This document shows positions 1 to 9,209 of a DNA stretch of 64,000 bases, piece after piece. The stretch spans positions 3,782,001 through 3,846,000 of the forward strand of contig CP091727.1 in the NCBI GenBank assembly GCA_022009855.1, written 5' to 3'. Below the pieces are notes generated by a model, which was not told where the DNA came from, made no database searches, and saw only the letters and a list, made by a program, of their open reading frames with translations. The translations under genes and the position numbers were made by a program. Positions within the stretch are counted from its first letter, which is position 1, and the number at the start of each line of letters is the position of its first letter. The stretch comes from Lentisphaeria bacterium. Its GTDB lineage: Bacteria; Verrucomicrobiota; Lentisphaeria; Victivallales; Victivallaceae.

Positions 1-276
1 AAGCTTGCGGAGCTCTGTTTCGCGAGCGAATCGAACTTCCGCAAGCTGTTTCACCGCGCGATGGGATGTGCGCCGCAGCCCTATCTGCAACGGCTCCGGC
101 TCAACGCGGCCGCAGCGCTGCTGAAGAATTCGGATGCGTCGATCCTCGAAATCGCGCAGCGCTGCGGCTACAACAACTTGTCAAACTTCAACCGGCAGTT
201 CCGGGAGCGGTTCGGCACTCCGCCGCGCTCCTTCCGGAACGGGCAGGGGCTGACCGCCGCCCGGCTGCTGAATTGA
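1..276 (+). CDS. AraC-family regulator, C-terminal DNA-binding domain (5' end outside window)
   Basis: The frame is open from base 1, so the gene begins upstream. The 91 visible residues are almost exactly the double helix-turn-helix of the AraC/XylS family. The first HTH contains FASESNFRKLFHR and the linker contains PYLQRLRLNAAAALL. The second HTH is IAQRCGYNNLSNFNRQFRERFG, followed by TPPRSFR, the usual end of the domain. The effector domain is not visible, so the signal is unknown. The stop lies 13 bp from the end of the convergent oxidoreductase gene. Confidence 0.85.
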   Translation, partial: KLAELCFASESNFRKLFHRAMGCAPQPYLQRLRLNAAAALLKNSDASILEIAQRCGYNNLSNFNRQFRERFGTPPRSFRNGQGLTAARLLN

Positions 277-288
277 TCCGCCCGGCGG

Positions 289-1476
289 TCAGTTCCGTTT
301 CTGGCCGTTGGCGAAATACTCCAGAAGTTCCGGCCGGACCGGCGGGATATCCATCGGAATGTTGCCGTGTCGCATCGAATGGTGGGCCATCGCTCCCGCC
401 GCAACAGCGTTGCGCGCCGCAACCGGGGAGACGACCGGATTTTTGCCGGTGCGGACGAAGTCGAAGAACGCGTTGACGATCTCAGGATCCGAGCCGCCGT
501 GGCCCTCGTCAGTGGCTTTGAGATGGTAGATGATGTCCGGTTCGCTGCGCGAGCCCCGCCGGGTCCAGACGTGGATCCGGCAGTCGCCGAAGTCACCGAT
601 GTTCTCGACCCTGCCGCGGGTGCCGATGAAGGTATAGTTCCGTTCGGCGTCCGGCGTGTACATGCACTGTTCGTAGGAGGCCTGCACTCCGTTGTCCAGT
701 TGCATGAGCATCATGTTGTGATCTTCGACGTTCAGATCCGGATCAAGCCCCTTGAGTTCCAGCGGCGGCCAGCACCCCGGATCCCAGGAGATTTTGCGGT
801 CCGGCGCCTCTCCCGGAGCCAGACGGCCGGTGGTGCGGTTGTAGACGGAGAGCCGCCCCATGCCGACGACGCGGGTGGTGTAACCGCCAGCCAGCCAGTG
901 GATCACGTCGATGTCGTGTGCGCCCTTCTGCAGCAGGAGGCCGTTGCAGGTTTCACGGCGGGCACACCAGTGACGGAAGTAGCAGCTGCCGTAGTTGATG
1001 AAGTGACGCACCCAGACGCTCTGAATTTCTCCGATGAGGCCGGAGTCGATAATCTCTTTCATCTTGAGAATCGACGGCACGTAACGCATATTGTGCCCGA
1101 TGAACAGCTTGGATCCGGTCCGCCATGCGGTTTCCAGAATCCGGTCGCACCCCTCCACCGAGAGCGCCATCGGCTTTTCCAGATAAACCGCCTTGCCCGC
1201 TTCGAGTGCGGCGACGGCGATCTCCTCGTGGTATTGGTCGCGCACCATGATGCAGACGGCGTCGACGTCGGGGTTGGCAAGCAGTTCCTTCCAGTCTGAA
1301 CAGAGATATGCCCGACTGTCCGGATGTTCCTCCCGGTAGCGTTCGAGCATGGCGGGATTGCGGTCACAGACCGCGCTCATTTCCGCGGTATCGCGCGGAT
1401 AGTTTTTTTCAATCAAAGCCGCGCGGAGTGAGAAATCCGCGCCGATCAGTCCGATGCCGGTCTTTTCATTGCGCAC
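289..1476 (-). CDS. Gfo/Idh/MocA-family NAD(P)-dependent oxidoreductase
   Basis: A protein of about 395 residues. The N-terminal Rossmann fold has GIGLIGADF in place of the usual GxGxxG, CDRNP after strand 2, and the family signature YLEKPMALS near residues 99-106. A C-terminal alpha/beta substrate domain follows, containing the segments KGAHDIDVIHWLAGG and YEQCMYTPDAERNYTFIGT. The open frame extends further upstream, but that extension is out-of-frame sequence from the preceding gene. I chose the GTG at 1476 because it starts directly before the Rossmann strand and overlaps the upstream stop by 11 bp, suggesting translational coupling. It is the last gene of the NagB-like/amidohydrolase/oxidoreductase operon. 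Family members oxidise or reduce sugars, inositols or glycosides; the substrate cannot be told. Confidence 0.85.
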   Translation of the reverse strand: MRNEKTGIGLIGADFSLRAALIEKNYPRDTAEMSAVCDRNPAMLERYREEHPDSRAYLCSDWKELLANPDVDAVCIMVRDQYHEEIAVAALEAGKAVYLEKPMALSVEGCDRILETAWRTGSKLFIGHNMRYVPSILKMKEIIDSGLIGEIQSVWVRHFINYGSCYFRHWCARRETCNGLLLQKGAHDIDVIHWLAGGYTTRVVGMGRLSVYNRTTGRLAPGEAPDRKISWDPGCWPPLELKGLDPDLNVEDHNMMLMQLDNGVQASYEQCMYTPDAERNYTFIGTRGRVENIGDFGDCRIHVWTRRGSRSEPDIIYHLKATDEGHGGSDPEIVNAFFDFVRTGKNPVVSPVAARNAVAAGAMAHHSMRHGNIPMDIPPVRPELLEYFANGQKRN

Positions 1477-2320
1477 CTTCCTGTTTTTGCATGAATTCGG
1501 TTCGAAGTTTGATGGCGTTGCCGCGAAAGAATTTCTCCTGCTCTTCCGGCAGGCCCCAGCGATAGTAGAGACTGCCGACGAATTCGAAATAGAGCTGCCA
1601 GAACTCCGCCAGGCGCAGTGCGCGCCGGTTGCAGGCTTCGACTCCGTAAAATTCGTCGGTGGCGAAGTGGATTTTGTCGTTGAAGAACCGGTTGGTGCCG
1701 TCGTGGGCGCGTCGGTCGAGAATCTCCCGCAGGGCATCCACCGAACGCAGGTACCCGCTCACATCGCAGCGGATGTTTCTGTAGTAGTAGAGGTTGTGCT
1801 GCATCTCCTCCAGATGGGGATAGCCCTGATGGCCGGCGATGATCTGAAGCTCTGGGAACGCTTCGGCGATTCCCGCCAGATGGAGCGGACGCATGTTTTC
1901 CGGCCCGAAGCCGTGCGGCCGTGCCGGATCGTAGGGAGAGCCGTGTGCGATGAGACCAGTATGGAACAGGATCGGCATGCCGAGCTTCTGCGCCCGTTCG
2001 TAGAGCGGATAGTATCCCTCGAAGTTGTAAGGATGGAGCTGTTTGTACGGTTTCAGGCCGACGAAGCCCATCTCGCGGAGTGCATCGATCCGGTCCGGTT
2101 TGTCGTGGTCCAGGTCGAGGAAACCGAAGGCGAGGAAGAATCCGTCGTAACGCTTGACCGTGTCGAGCAGCTCCTGCCGGTCGGCCAGCCGGATGTTGTC
2201 GAGAGAACCCACCCCGGAGAGATCCATCAGCCAAATCTGCTCGAAGACGCCGGACTCGACGATCCGGTCGATTCCCTGCGCCTGATGGGCGAGATGAGCG
2301 TGCGCGTCGATCAGTTTCAT
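1466..2320 (-). CDS. Amidohydrolase-family protein (amidohydrolase 2/TIM-barrel metal hydrolase)
   Basis: 284 residues, intact. The N-terminal metal motif is DAHAHLAH at residues 5-12, with later ligand candidates FHTG near 119, GHQGYPH near 163-169 and the terminal acidic motif ATDEFYG near 220-226. This order fits the amidohydrolase-2 (ACMSD/lactonase-like) group. A GGGAGA ribosome site precedes the ATG. It begins 12 bp after the NagB-like gene stops and overlaps the oxidoreductase gene by 11 bp, so the three are probably co-translated. Hydrolysis of a lactone or a deacetylation-type step on a sugar derivative is a reasonable inference from the neighbours, but no substrate is shown. Confidence 0.8.
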   Translation of the reverse strand: MKLIDAHAHLAHQAQGIDRIVESGVFEQIWLMDLSGVGSLDNIRLADRQELLDTVKRYDGFFLAFGFLDLDHDKPDRIDALREMGFVGLKPYKQLHPYNFEGYYPLYERAQKLGMPILFHTGLIAHGSPYDPARPHGFGPENMRPLHLAGIAEAFPELQIIAGHQGYPHLEEMQHNLYYYRNIRCDVSGYLRSVDALREILDRRAHDGTNRFFNDKIHFATDEFYGVEACNRRALRLAEFWQLYFEFVGSLYYRWGLPEEQEKFFRGNAIKLRTEFMQKQEGAQ

Positions 2321-2332
2321 ACCGGTCTCCCG

Positions 2333-3184
2333 TCAGATATTGAACTTCGGGGCGGTGGCGGTTTTGACGTCGGTGACGATCAGCAAATTCCGGTGGTGCC
2401 GTGCGTGAGTGACCGGATAGTCGTCGCCGGGTTCGCCGAGTGCGGAGATGCGCAGCACGGTGTTCGCCCAGAAGAACTCCTGTGATTCGTTGCGCGTCAT
2501 GAGCAGCATACGGCGTGCGCCGAGACACTGTTTCATGCCGAGGGTAATGGCGCGGCGGGGGAAGTTTTCCAGATTGCCGCCGACCCCCTTGTGGCGGGTT
2601 GCGTCGATTGTGCGGGTGAATTCATTGATCGAGAGGATGCGCGGGTCGGAGTCGCGGACGCCCGGTTCCGGTTCGTTGAAGGCGACGTGACCGTGGATGC
2701 CGATTCCTCCGTAACAGACTTCGATCCCGCCGGCCTCTTCGATCATGCGGGGGAGTGCGGCGATGTTCTCCGGTGAGGGGAAGATGATCTGTTCGCGGGG
2801 CATGAGCAGATCGGGGCGGATGCGGTTGAAGAGGAGCGGGCCGATCTGGCCGCGGAAACTCAGCGGATGGGTCTCCGGGATGAGCCGGTCGTTGTCGTCG
2901 CAATATTCATCCATGAAGAAGAAGCGGACGTTTTTCAAACTGAGGTTGAGATAGTTGATCTTCTCCGCCATGATCCGATAGGGCTGAGTTGGTCCGACCG
3001 GCATGATGAATGATACAATTTTATCACCCTGAGCCGCTTTTTGAAATTCCCGGACCATCTCGTCGGCGAGGAACTCATAGACCTCGTCGAGCGTTTCGAA
3101 CACCTTGAGCTGCCCGGCGGCTTCCTGGACCAGTTCTTCCACGGAGAGAGCCAGGATTCTTCTCACTTCTTCGGAACGTTTCAT
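2333..3184 (-). CDS. Glucosamine-6-phosphate deaminase/isomerase-like protein (NagB/SugarP isomerase fold)
   Basis: 283 residues from the ATG at 3184, which has a strong AGGAGG site seven bases upstream; the open frame continues further but without a ribosome site. Family features are the phosphate loop region MPVGPT (residues 61-66), the acidic motif MDEY (91-94) and the long signature GGIGIHGHVAFNEPEPG (159-175), close to the NagB pattern. The N-terminal 25 residues form an extra helix. It is first in a three-gene operon with the amidohydrolase and oxidoreductase and is divergent from an AraC gene. It may deaminate or isomerise an amino-sugar or other hexose phosphate; the exact substrate is uncertain. 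Confidence 0.82.
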   Translation of the reverse strand: MKRSEEVRRILALSVEELVQEAAGQLKVFETLDEVYEFLADEMVREFQKAAQGDKIVSFIMPVGPTQPYRIMAEKINYLNLSLKNVRFFFMDEYCDDNDRLIPETHPLSFRGQIGPLLFNRIRPDLLMPREQIIFPSPENIAALPRMIEEAGGIEVCYGGIGIHGHVAFNEPEPGVRDSDPRILSINEFTRTIDATRHKGVGGNLENFPRRAITLGMKQCLGARRMLLMTRNESQEFFWANTVLRISALGEPGDDYPVTHARHHRNLLIVTDVKTATAPKFNI

Positions 3185-3368
3185 GTTTTTCCTCCTTGTT
3201 CCGGATTTCCGCCCGGACCGTTTTTTTTTCATTTCATGGGGCAGGCGGATGATTCTCCGCCGACCTTCGATGTTTCCGGTTGCAATGATACTATAAGCGT
3301 GTATTTTAAAAAAAGAAAATAATAAAATTGATGCATTTTTTGTCACAAATGACGCAATTGGGGGAAAT

Positions 3369-4194
3369 ATGGGGAAAATCAGGATTCTCAGCCGTCCGGA
3401 ACCGAATACTCTGCCGGATTTCCCGCTGCCGTTCCATGTCCGTTCGGTGGGGGAGCAATGACAGCGACTTCGGCTGGAAGGAAACGGTTCCCGGAGAGAA
3501 GAAACAGTTTGTTCAGCTTTTCTGGACCGTGGCGGGGAGCGGACGCATCGTCCTGCCGGACCGGGAGTTCGTTACCTGTGAAGGGGAGGTGTTTCACCAT
3601 CTGCCGGGCGAGGACCACAATCATTTCACCATCGGCCGGAAATGGCATTACTACTGGTTTACGCTGGATGGCGCGCAGGCGGCGGATTTCATCACCTCCT
3701 ATGGTTACGGAGCTGGATCACACTACGCCGGAGAGTGTCCGGTGAAGCTGTTCCTCGAACTGGAACTGCTTCTGCAGGAACGCACGCCCTACGCCCTTCG
3801 TCACGCGGTCTCGGTGGCGGCGGAAATTCTCGCGCTTGCTGGCGGGCGGCTGCACGAGCGCGGCGGTCGTGACATCGTTCGGAGATTCATCGAGATTGCG
3901 CAGGAGTCCCCGCTGGATACCCGGCTGAGCGCTTCCGCGGTTGCCCGGAAACTGGGAGTGCATCGTACAACACTCAACCGTCTTTTTCTGCGCGAGATGG
4001 GGATGACGCCCGGAAGCTATTTGCAGGAGCTGCGGCTCCAGCATGCACTTTCGTTGCTGCGGGAGACGGAACTGCCGATCAAGGCGATTGCTGCGGAATG
4101 CGGTCTGCCGTATGCTGGTTATTTCTGCCGTTTGATCCGGCGCATAACAGGGCTGCCGCCGGTTGCCTACCGGAAACAGAGCGGGGTGGATTGA
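3369..4194 (+). CDS. AraC-family transcriptional regulator (one frame break)
   Basis: The first ~27 residues (MGKIRILSRPEPNTLPDFPL and on) read from the ATG at 3369 behind a GGGGGA site. The remainder reads in another frame from about 3450, where a GGGGG run sits, giving SNDSDFGWKETVPGEK. A cupin-like sensing domain is followed by the AraC HTH: LGVHRTTLNRLFLREMGMTP and then ECGLPYAGYFCRLIRRITGL. It is divergent from the NagB-like operon, which it probably controls. The break is best explained by one miscounted G. The gene ends 16 bp from the convergent AraC gene. Confidence 0.75.
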
Positions 4195-4210
4195 GCGGAA
4201 CGGAAGGGGG

Positions 4211-5121
4211 TCAGCGCCGGTCGTTGCGGAAGTTCCCGGGGAGATGCCGCGGAGTCTCCGGAATTCGGCGGAGAAATAGAGGCTTCTGATATCCGAGCCG
4301 GAATGCGATTTCCTTGACCGGAAGAGTGGTTTGCATCAGCAGCTCTTCGGCTCTCTTCATGCGCTGTTCCAGCCGGTAGTGGTACGGGGTCATCCCGAAA
4401 GTCTGCTGAAATTTCCGATTCAACGTGGGCAGTGAGAGGTGGAAGCAGCGGGCGACCTCCTCCATCAGCAGCGGTTCGGCGGCGGTTTCCTCGAGGAAGT
4501 CGCGGATGGCGCACAGATCCTGCGGCAGCGGCCGGGGCTGGTGGGCGTTCGCGAGAAATTGCAGCAGTTCAAAACAGATTCCCGAGTTGACTTCTCCGCT
4601 GCGGGGATCCTGAAGTGTTTCATGGATCAATGGTTTCAGGCGGTCGAAGATTTCCTGCAGCCGTTCGCCGTCGGCCAGCGGGAACACGTCGGTCCGGTCG
4701 AGGTGCAGTTGTTCGAGCAGCGGGGTGAGGCCGGAGCCGTGCAGAACGAAGGTCATGAGGCGGGTCGGCTTCCCGGGCTGAAAGTAGTAATCGTGATTGC
4801 GGTTGCGGTGCAGCAGACAGAGGTCGCCCTTTTCGGCCGCGAAGGCGCGTTTGCCGCTCCGGAACCACAGCTCCCCTCCATGACGTATTCGATCGAAAGA
4901 AACGGCTGGTGGACCCGCCGGATGTAGCGGAACTCGTTCCACAGCATGATGGAGCAGAAGGTCGCATAGAGGACCGGGCGCGGTTCGGAGTGAAAGTGTT
5001 TCCAGTATTTTTCGATCCATTTATCCGCCCCGCAGGCGTAGACGACGTATCCTTTTCCGTCATAGCGTTCGACGGAAACCTTCTGATTCAGAAACGGTGA
5101 CAGATCGAAAATCGGGCGCAT
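4211..5121 (-). CDS. AraC-family transcriptional regulator (frame breaks)
   Basis: The N-terminus MRPIFDLSPFLNQKVSVERY reads from 5121. The frame switches at a GGGG run near 4872, where one extra G restores MEGELWFRSGKRAF. A cupin-like domain with the metal-type pattern LLHRNRNHDYYF is followed by the AraC HTH (VARCFHLSLPTLNRKFQQTF, IAFRLGYQ). The last helix reads better in a third frame (LYFSAEFRRLRGISP) near 4245-4280, so a second indel is likely. It lies between the convergent AraC gene and the divergent GH27-like gene and is a likely regulator of the latter. Confidence 0.72.
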
Positions 5122-5200
5122 ATGATGTTTTTCATATATTTTTTACATTATTTCCTATCTAAAATACCATTTCTCCGGAATTTTTCAAGCGGGAGTCTGG

Positions 5201-5206
5201 TATACT
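5201..5206 (+). promoter_or_regulatory. -10 element upstream of the GH27-like gene
   Basis: TATACT lies 38 bases before the ATG at 5244. No convincing -35 is seen at 16-18 bp, consistent with an activator-dependent (AraC) promoter. A GGAAAGGAGAG ribosome site follows. Confidence 0.4.
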
Positions 5207-5243
5207 ATGTAGCGTGGACGGAATAACCGGGAAAGGAGAGACG

Positions 5244-6528
5244 ATGCTGATTGCCGAGACGAAGACGCCCCCGCGGGCTGGAACAGTTTCGACTGTTATA
5301 TGGGTTCGATCAACGAGGAGCAGGCGCTGGCCAATCTGGAGCTGTTCGTGAAGAAGCTGAAGCCGGCCGGATACGAATACTTCTGCCTCGACGCCGCCTG
5401 GTATGCCGATGGCGATCAGGCGTGCAACGAACGGCTGCGCCGGGTCGGGCAGTTCCGCAACATGCACCTGGATCCTTATGGGCGGTTTGTGCCGTCGCCG
5501 GTGAACTTTCCGCACGGGTTGCGGGCTCTCGCCGACCGCTGCCATGAGAACGGCGTCAAATTCGGCGTCCACATCATGCGGGGGATGCCGCGGATGGCGC
5601 TCGAACGGAACACGCCGATCAAGGGGACGAATTTCCGGGCGCGCGACATCTACGACCCCGACAACTTTTGTTCGTGGTGCGGCTACTGGGTGGCGACCGA
5701 CGCCTCGCATCCGGGCACGTTCGCCTATTACCGGAGCGTGGTGGAGTACCTCACCGAAGAATTGACGGTGGATTTCATCAAGCTCGATGACGTGGTGGAG
5801 CATCCGGACCATGTGGCGCTGTTCGGGAAGGCGCTGGATTCGGTTCCCCGCCCGGTGCTGCTGAGTCTCTCGCCGGGGGGCGGAGGATATCTGGCGCGGC
5901 AGCTGGAGGGAGTATGTCCCCTGCGGCAACATGATCCGGGTGACGCCAGACGCCTGGGACGACGACCGGACCAATCTGCTCAAACTGCGCCGCTGGTATG
6001 AGTTCGAGGATCTGAGCGGTCCGTCGCTGTGGGCCGATCTGGACATGCTGCCGCTGGGGGCGCTGCAGGTGACGATTCCGCCGGAACTCGCATTGCCGCA
6101 GGGATCGGCGCGACAGAGCAGGCTGACGCCGATCGGAAAAAAGGTGATGATGACGATCTTTGCGATGAGCTGTTCGCCGTTGATTTTCGGCGGGGATCTG
6201 CCGCAGACGCCGGAGGAGGACATCGCGCTGGCGACCCATCCGGAGGTGCTGCGCTGCAACCGGAACGGCGTCGTCGGCAGGCGGGTCAGTCTGATGCGTC
6301 ACATCGACGTCCGCAAAGCGCCGTGCAAAAGTGATTCCGCTCACGGCTGGCTGGGAATTTTCAGCGTCAACGCCGATGCACGGCGGGTGAAGCTCTCGCT
6401 GCGCAGCTCGGGTTTGCGACCATTCCGCCGTTGTACGACATCTGGGGGAATACCCGGTTTCCATCGGGCCGGACGGCATGCTCGAACTCTATCTTCAGCC
6501 GTATGACTGCGCATTCCTGAAGTATTGA
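5244..6528 (+). CDS. Alpha-galactosidase-like glycoside hydrolase (GH27-type), several frame breaks
   Basis: Joined across frames, the protein is about 425 residues. It starts MLIAETKTP, then AGWNSFDCYMGSINEE (the GH27/GH36 GWNS motif) after a CCCCC run at about 5268. The barrel continues with CLDAAWY and the nucleophile-type motif DFIKLDDV. After a break near 5910 come CGNMIRVTPDAWDD and WADLDMLPLG, the counterpart of the GH27 DPDML loop. The C-terminus reads in two more frames (PLYDIWGN, then GPDGMLELYLQP), ending at 6528. No signal peptide is visible, so it is probably cytoplasmic. It probably releases a terminal galactose or similar sugar. Four or more breaks could mean decay, but they match the miscounts seen in housekeeping genes here. 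Confidence 0.7.
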
Positions 6529-6626
6529 TGGTTTCGCCGGCAATCTGATTGGTTCCGACGGGGGATTTGTGCCCGGGATGGATTGAAATTACAACTGATT
6601 CTACAGCAACATAAAGGGATGGTTTC

Positions 6627-8263
6627 ATGATGGAGGTTGCAATCCGATGCCCGAAGCGGGGAACGGCCTGTTCCCGGCAGATCAACCGGGTTTTGCGGGA
6701 GGCGCCGGCGGGTTCCCGGATCGTCTTTGAACCGGGCGAGTATCTCATCGATGAAAAACTCCTGCTGTGTGACCGGAAGAAGCTGTTTCTCGACGGGGCG
6801 GGGGCGACGCTCGTCCTGCGCAACGACCGCGAACGGAACTACCGGTACAGTACCGATGGAATGCATGTGGAGCGTTGCAGCGACATCACCATCGCCAATT
6901 TCCTGATCCGCGCCCAATATCCCTCCAATACCGGTTACCGGGTGCTGGAGGTGACGCCGGAACATGTTGACATTCAGTGTCTCTCCGCGTTTCCGCTGAC
7001 GGGAAAAGAACAGTTCATCGCCACTGCAATGTTCGGGAAAAGCGGCCGTCCGCTCGGACTCTACTGGTTTTCCACGCCGAATCAGGATGGAATTCGCAGT
7101 GTGCTGGCCGATGAGCTGACCACCACGGCTCCGGAGCTGGTGGATACGCCGCACCAGCCGCTCGGCGGCAACCGGTTCCGGATCTTCCACCCCCGGGAAT
7201 CCGCCGGCAGGCTCCGGCCGGGGATGCATGGCACCTTGCTTCACACCAACTACGGACTCTCCTGTTTCGTTTTCCGGGACTGTTCGGGGGTGACGATCGA
7301 ATCGGTGGAGATTCAGGACTTCGGCGGCATGGGATGCGTCATCCTGCCGCGCTGCCGGGATTTCACTTTCCGCCGGTTCCGCTGCCGGACTCCCGACCGG
7401 GAACGGCAGCCTTACTCCTGCACGCTCGACGCGATCCACACCACCGGCCTCGGCGGAAAGCTCCTGATGGAGAACTGTTCTTTCGAAGGGGTCGGCGATG
7501 ATATTCTAAACACTCACGCCGTGCCGCTCCATGTGGTTGCAAGGCACGGGGCGGAGCTGGGGCTGCGTTTGGACAAACCAGGAGCGCGTTTCCCGGAACG
7601 GTGGGGGGAGGGGGGGATCTGCTCGCGGTCTATGACGGAGAAAATTTCCGGCGGAAAACGCCGGTGGTGATCCGCTCCATCACGCAGGACCGCCTGACGG
7701 TGGAATCCTCCGCCGGAACGGACGAGGTACAGGTGGGGGATTACCTCCTGAATACCGCCTACTGTCCGGAGATCACGGTGCGGAACTGTGTCGCGGTCAA
7801 CTGCCGTTCCCGCTTCTGCCTCGAGGCGGCGAAGAGGGCGGAATTCTCCGGTAACTACTTCGATATGTGCTCATTCAAGGCGCCGATCTACATCAGCTGC
7901 TCATTCCGGCGCTGGGCTGAGGCGGGAATTGTGGAAAACATCTCCATCCACGACAACGATCTTTTCTGCACCCGGGATCCGCTGGATGTCGAGACGCACC
8001 GGGAGGCGGTATGGGTGCGCATCGGCGAACCGGAACCGGAGCGGGTTCGGAATCGCTACCGGAACATCCGGATTTTCCACAACCGCATTAGGGGTGAGGT
8101 GGCGGTGTCGCACACCGACGGCCTGGCGATAGAGGAAAACTGGTTCGACATGGCTCCGGAAAAGGCGGTACGAACGGAATTCTGCACACAGGTTCGTATC
8201 GAAGCAAACCTGCACCGCAATCCTTCTGAAAAGAGCTTTTTATCATTATTTTCAACCATTTAA
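6627..8263 (+). CDS. Right-handed parallel beta-helix (pectate-lyase-like) protein, one frame break
   Basis: About 545 residues over two frames joined in the G-rich stretch at 7600-7616. The N-terminus resembles the start of polysaccharide-lyase/GH28-like helices: INRVLREAPAGSRIVFEPGE, then LFLDGAGATLVLR. Short repeats typical of helix coils follow, such as CSDITIANF, CSGVTIESVEIQDFGG, VENISIHDND and YRNIRIFHNRI. The motif LDAIHTTGLGG with NCSFEGVGDD resembles the GH28-like catalytic face, where Asp residues act. No signal peptide is visible. It follows the GH27-like gene in the same direction and probably acts on the same glycan. Lyase versus hydrolase cannot be decided. Confidence 0.65.
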
Positions 8264-8281
8264 AAAAGGAGAGGTGAAACG

Positions 8282-9167
8282 ATGCGCAACCGATTCTTTC
8301 CCCGAGAATTCCATCCACGACATCCGGCTTCCTTTTTTCCTTTTCCCACATCGTCAGCAGTTCGTCCGGTCCGGTCCCGTCGGAATTTTACTTTGATCGA
8401 ACTTCTCGTCGTCGTTGCGATCATCGCCATTCTTGCGGCGCTGCTGCTGCCCGCGTTGAACCGGGCGAGGGAGAACGGCCGCGCCACCTCCTGCACCTCG
8501 AACATGCGCCAGATCGGCAGCGCGGTTGCGCTCTATGCCGCGGACAACAACGATCTGCTGGTGCCATGGTATTACAAGGACGATGTTTCCGGAACCAGCT
8601 GGCGCTGGACCGTGCTGCTCTGGGGAAAGACGCCCACGAAGGCGAACAGCATGTACTACAAGGGAACCTATCTGAATGTGGCTCTTTTCATCTGTCCGAC
8701 GCAATCAATGATCAAACCGGAGGAGACGAGCCGGAACGTTGCGTCGCCGGGGATCAACGAGCCGGAGCAGTCCGGGTGGGGCTGGTGGAATTCTTACTCT
8801 CATTACGGGGTCAATATCGATCTCTATCCAACGGCAAGTACGACGGAATTGCCGAGGAGCTACCGTCTGGGGTATTACCGCAGCCCCCTCGCTCAAGTTG
8901 TGGCTGACCGACGCCAATTACAGTTACGGGGGCGGCCTGTATGAGCCGCGTCTGGGGTATTACCGGTGGATGTCGAATACATCCGGCGCTCCTGCTTCCT
9001 CCTCCGGCTGGGGAATCCCGAGCGGACGCCATTCCAGCTGTACCAACACCCTCCATCTGGATGGCCATACCGGCAAGATCAGAATTCTCAATCAGAGTGC
9101 ACCCTATCTCTCCCCGGGATTGAGACGCTCTGAGGATAAGGCATCACTGCTCGGTTATACGAAGTGA
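8282..9167 (+). CDS. Pseudopilin-like protein with prepilin N-methylation motif (one frame break)
   Basis: It starts at ATG 8282 behind GGAGAGG. A long 35-residue leader precedes FTLIELLVVVAIIAILAALL, the prepilin peptidase site and hydrophobic helix. The periplasmic part carries SCTSNMRQIGSAVALYAADN, typical of the DUF1559/H-X9-DG pseudopilins of planctomycetes and lentisphaerae. The frame changes in a CCCC run near 8888, resuming SLKLWLTDANYSYGGG and ending with LHLDGHTGKIRI, the DGH motif. It precedes a secreted GH42-like enzyme, a pairing repeated elsewhere in this window. The role is unknown; display of or scaffold for extracellular enzymes is inference. Confidence 0.8.
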
Positions 9168-9209
9168 TGGAAATTTACGGATTTAGGATTTGAAAAAAGG
9201 AGTTTGTTG

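Noticed and set aside
5159..6259. 366-residue antisense open frame over the GH27-like gene
   Set aside because: Low-complexity Arg/Pro-rich translation typical of the antisense of GC-rich genes; the sense strand carries clear GH motifs.
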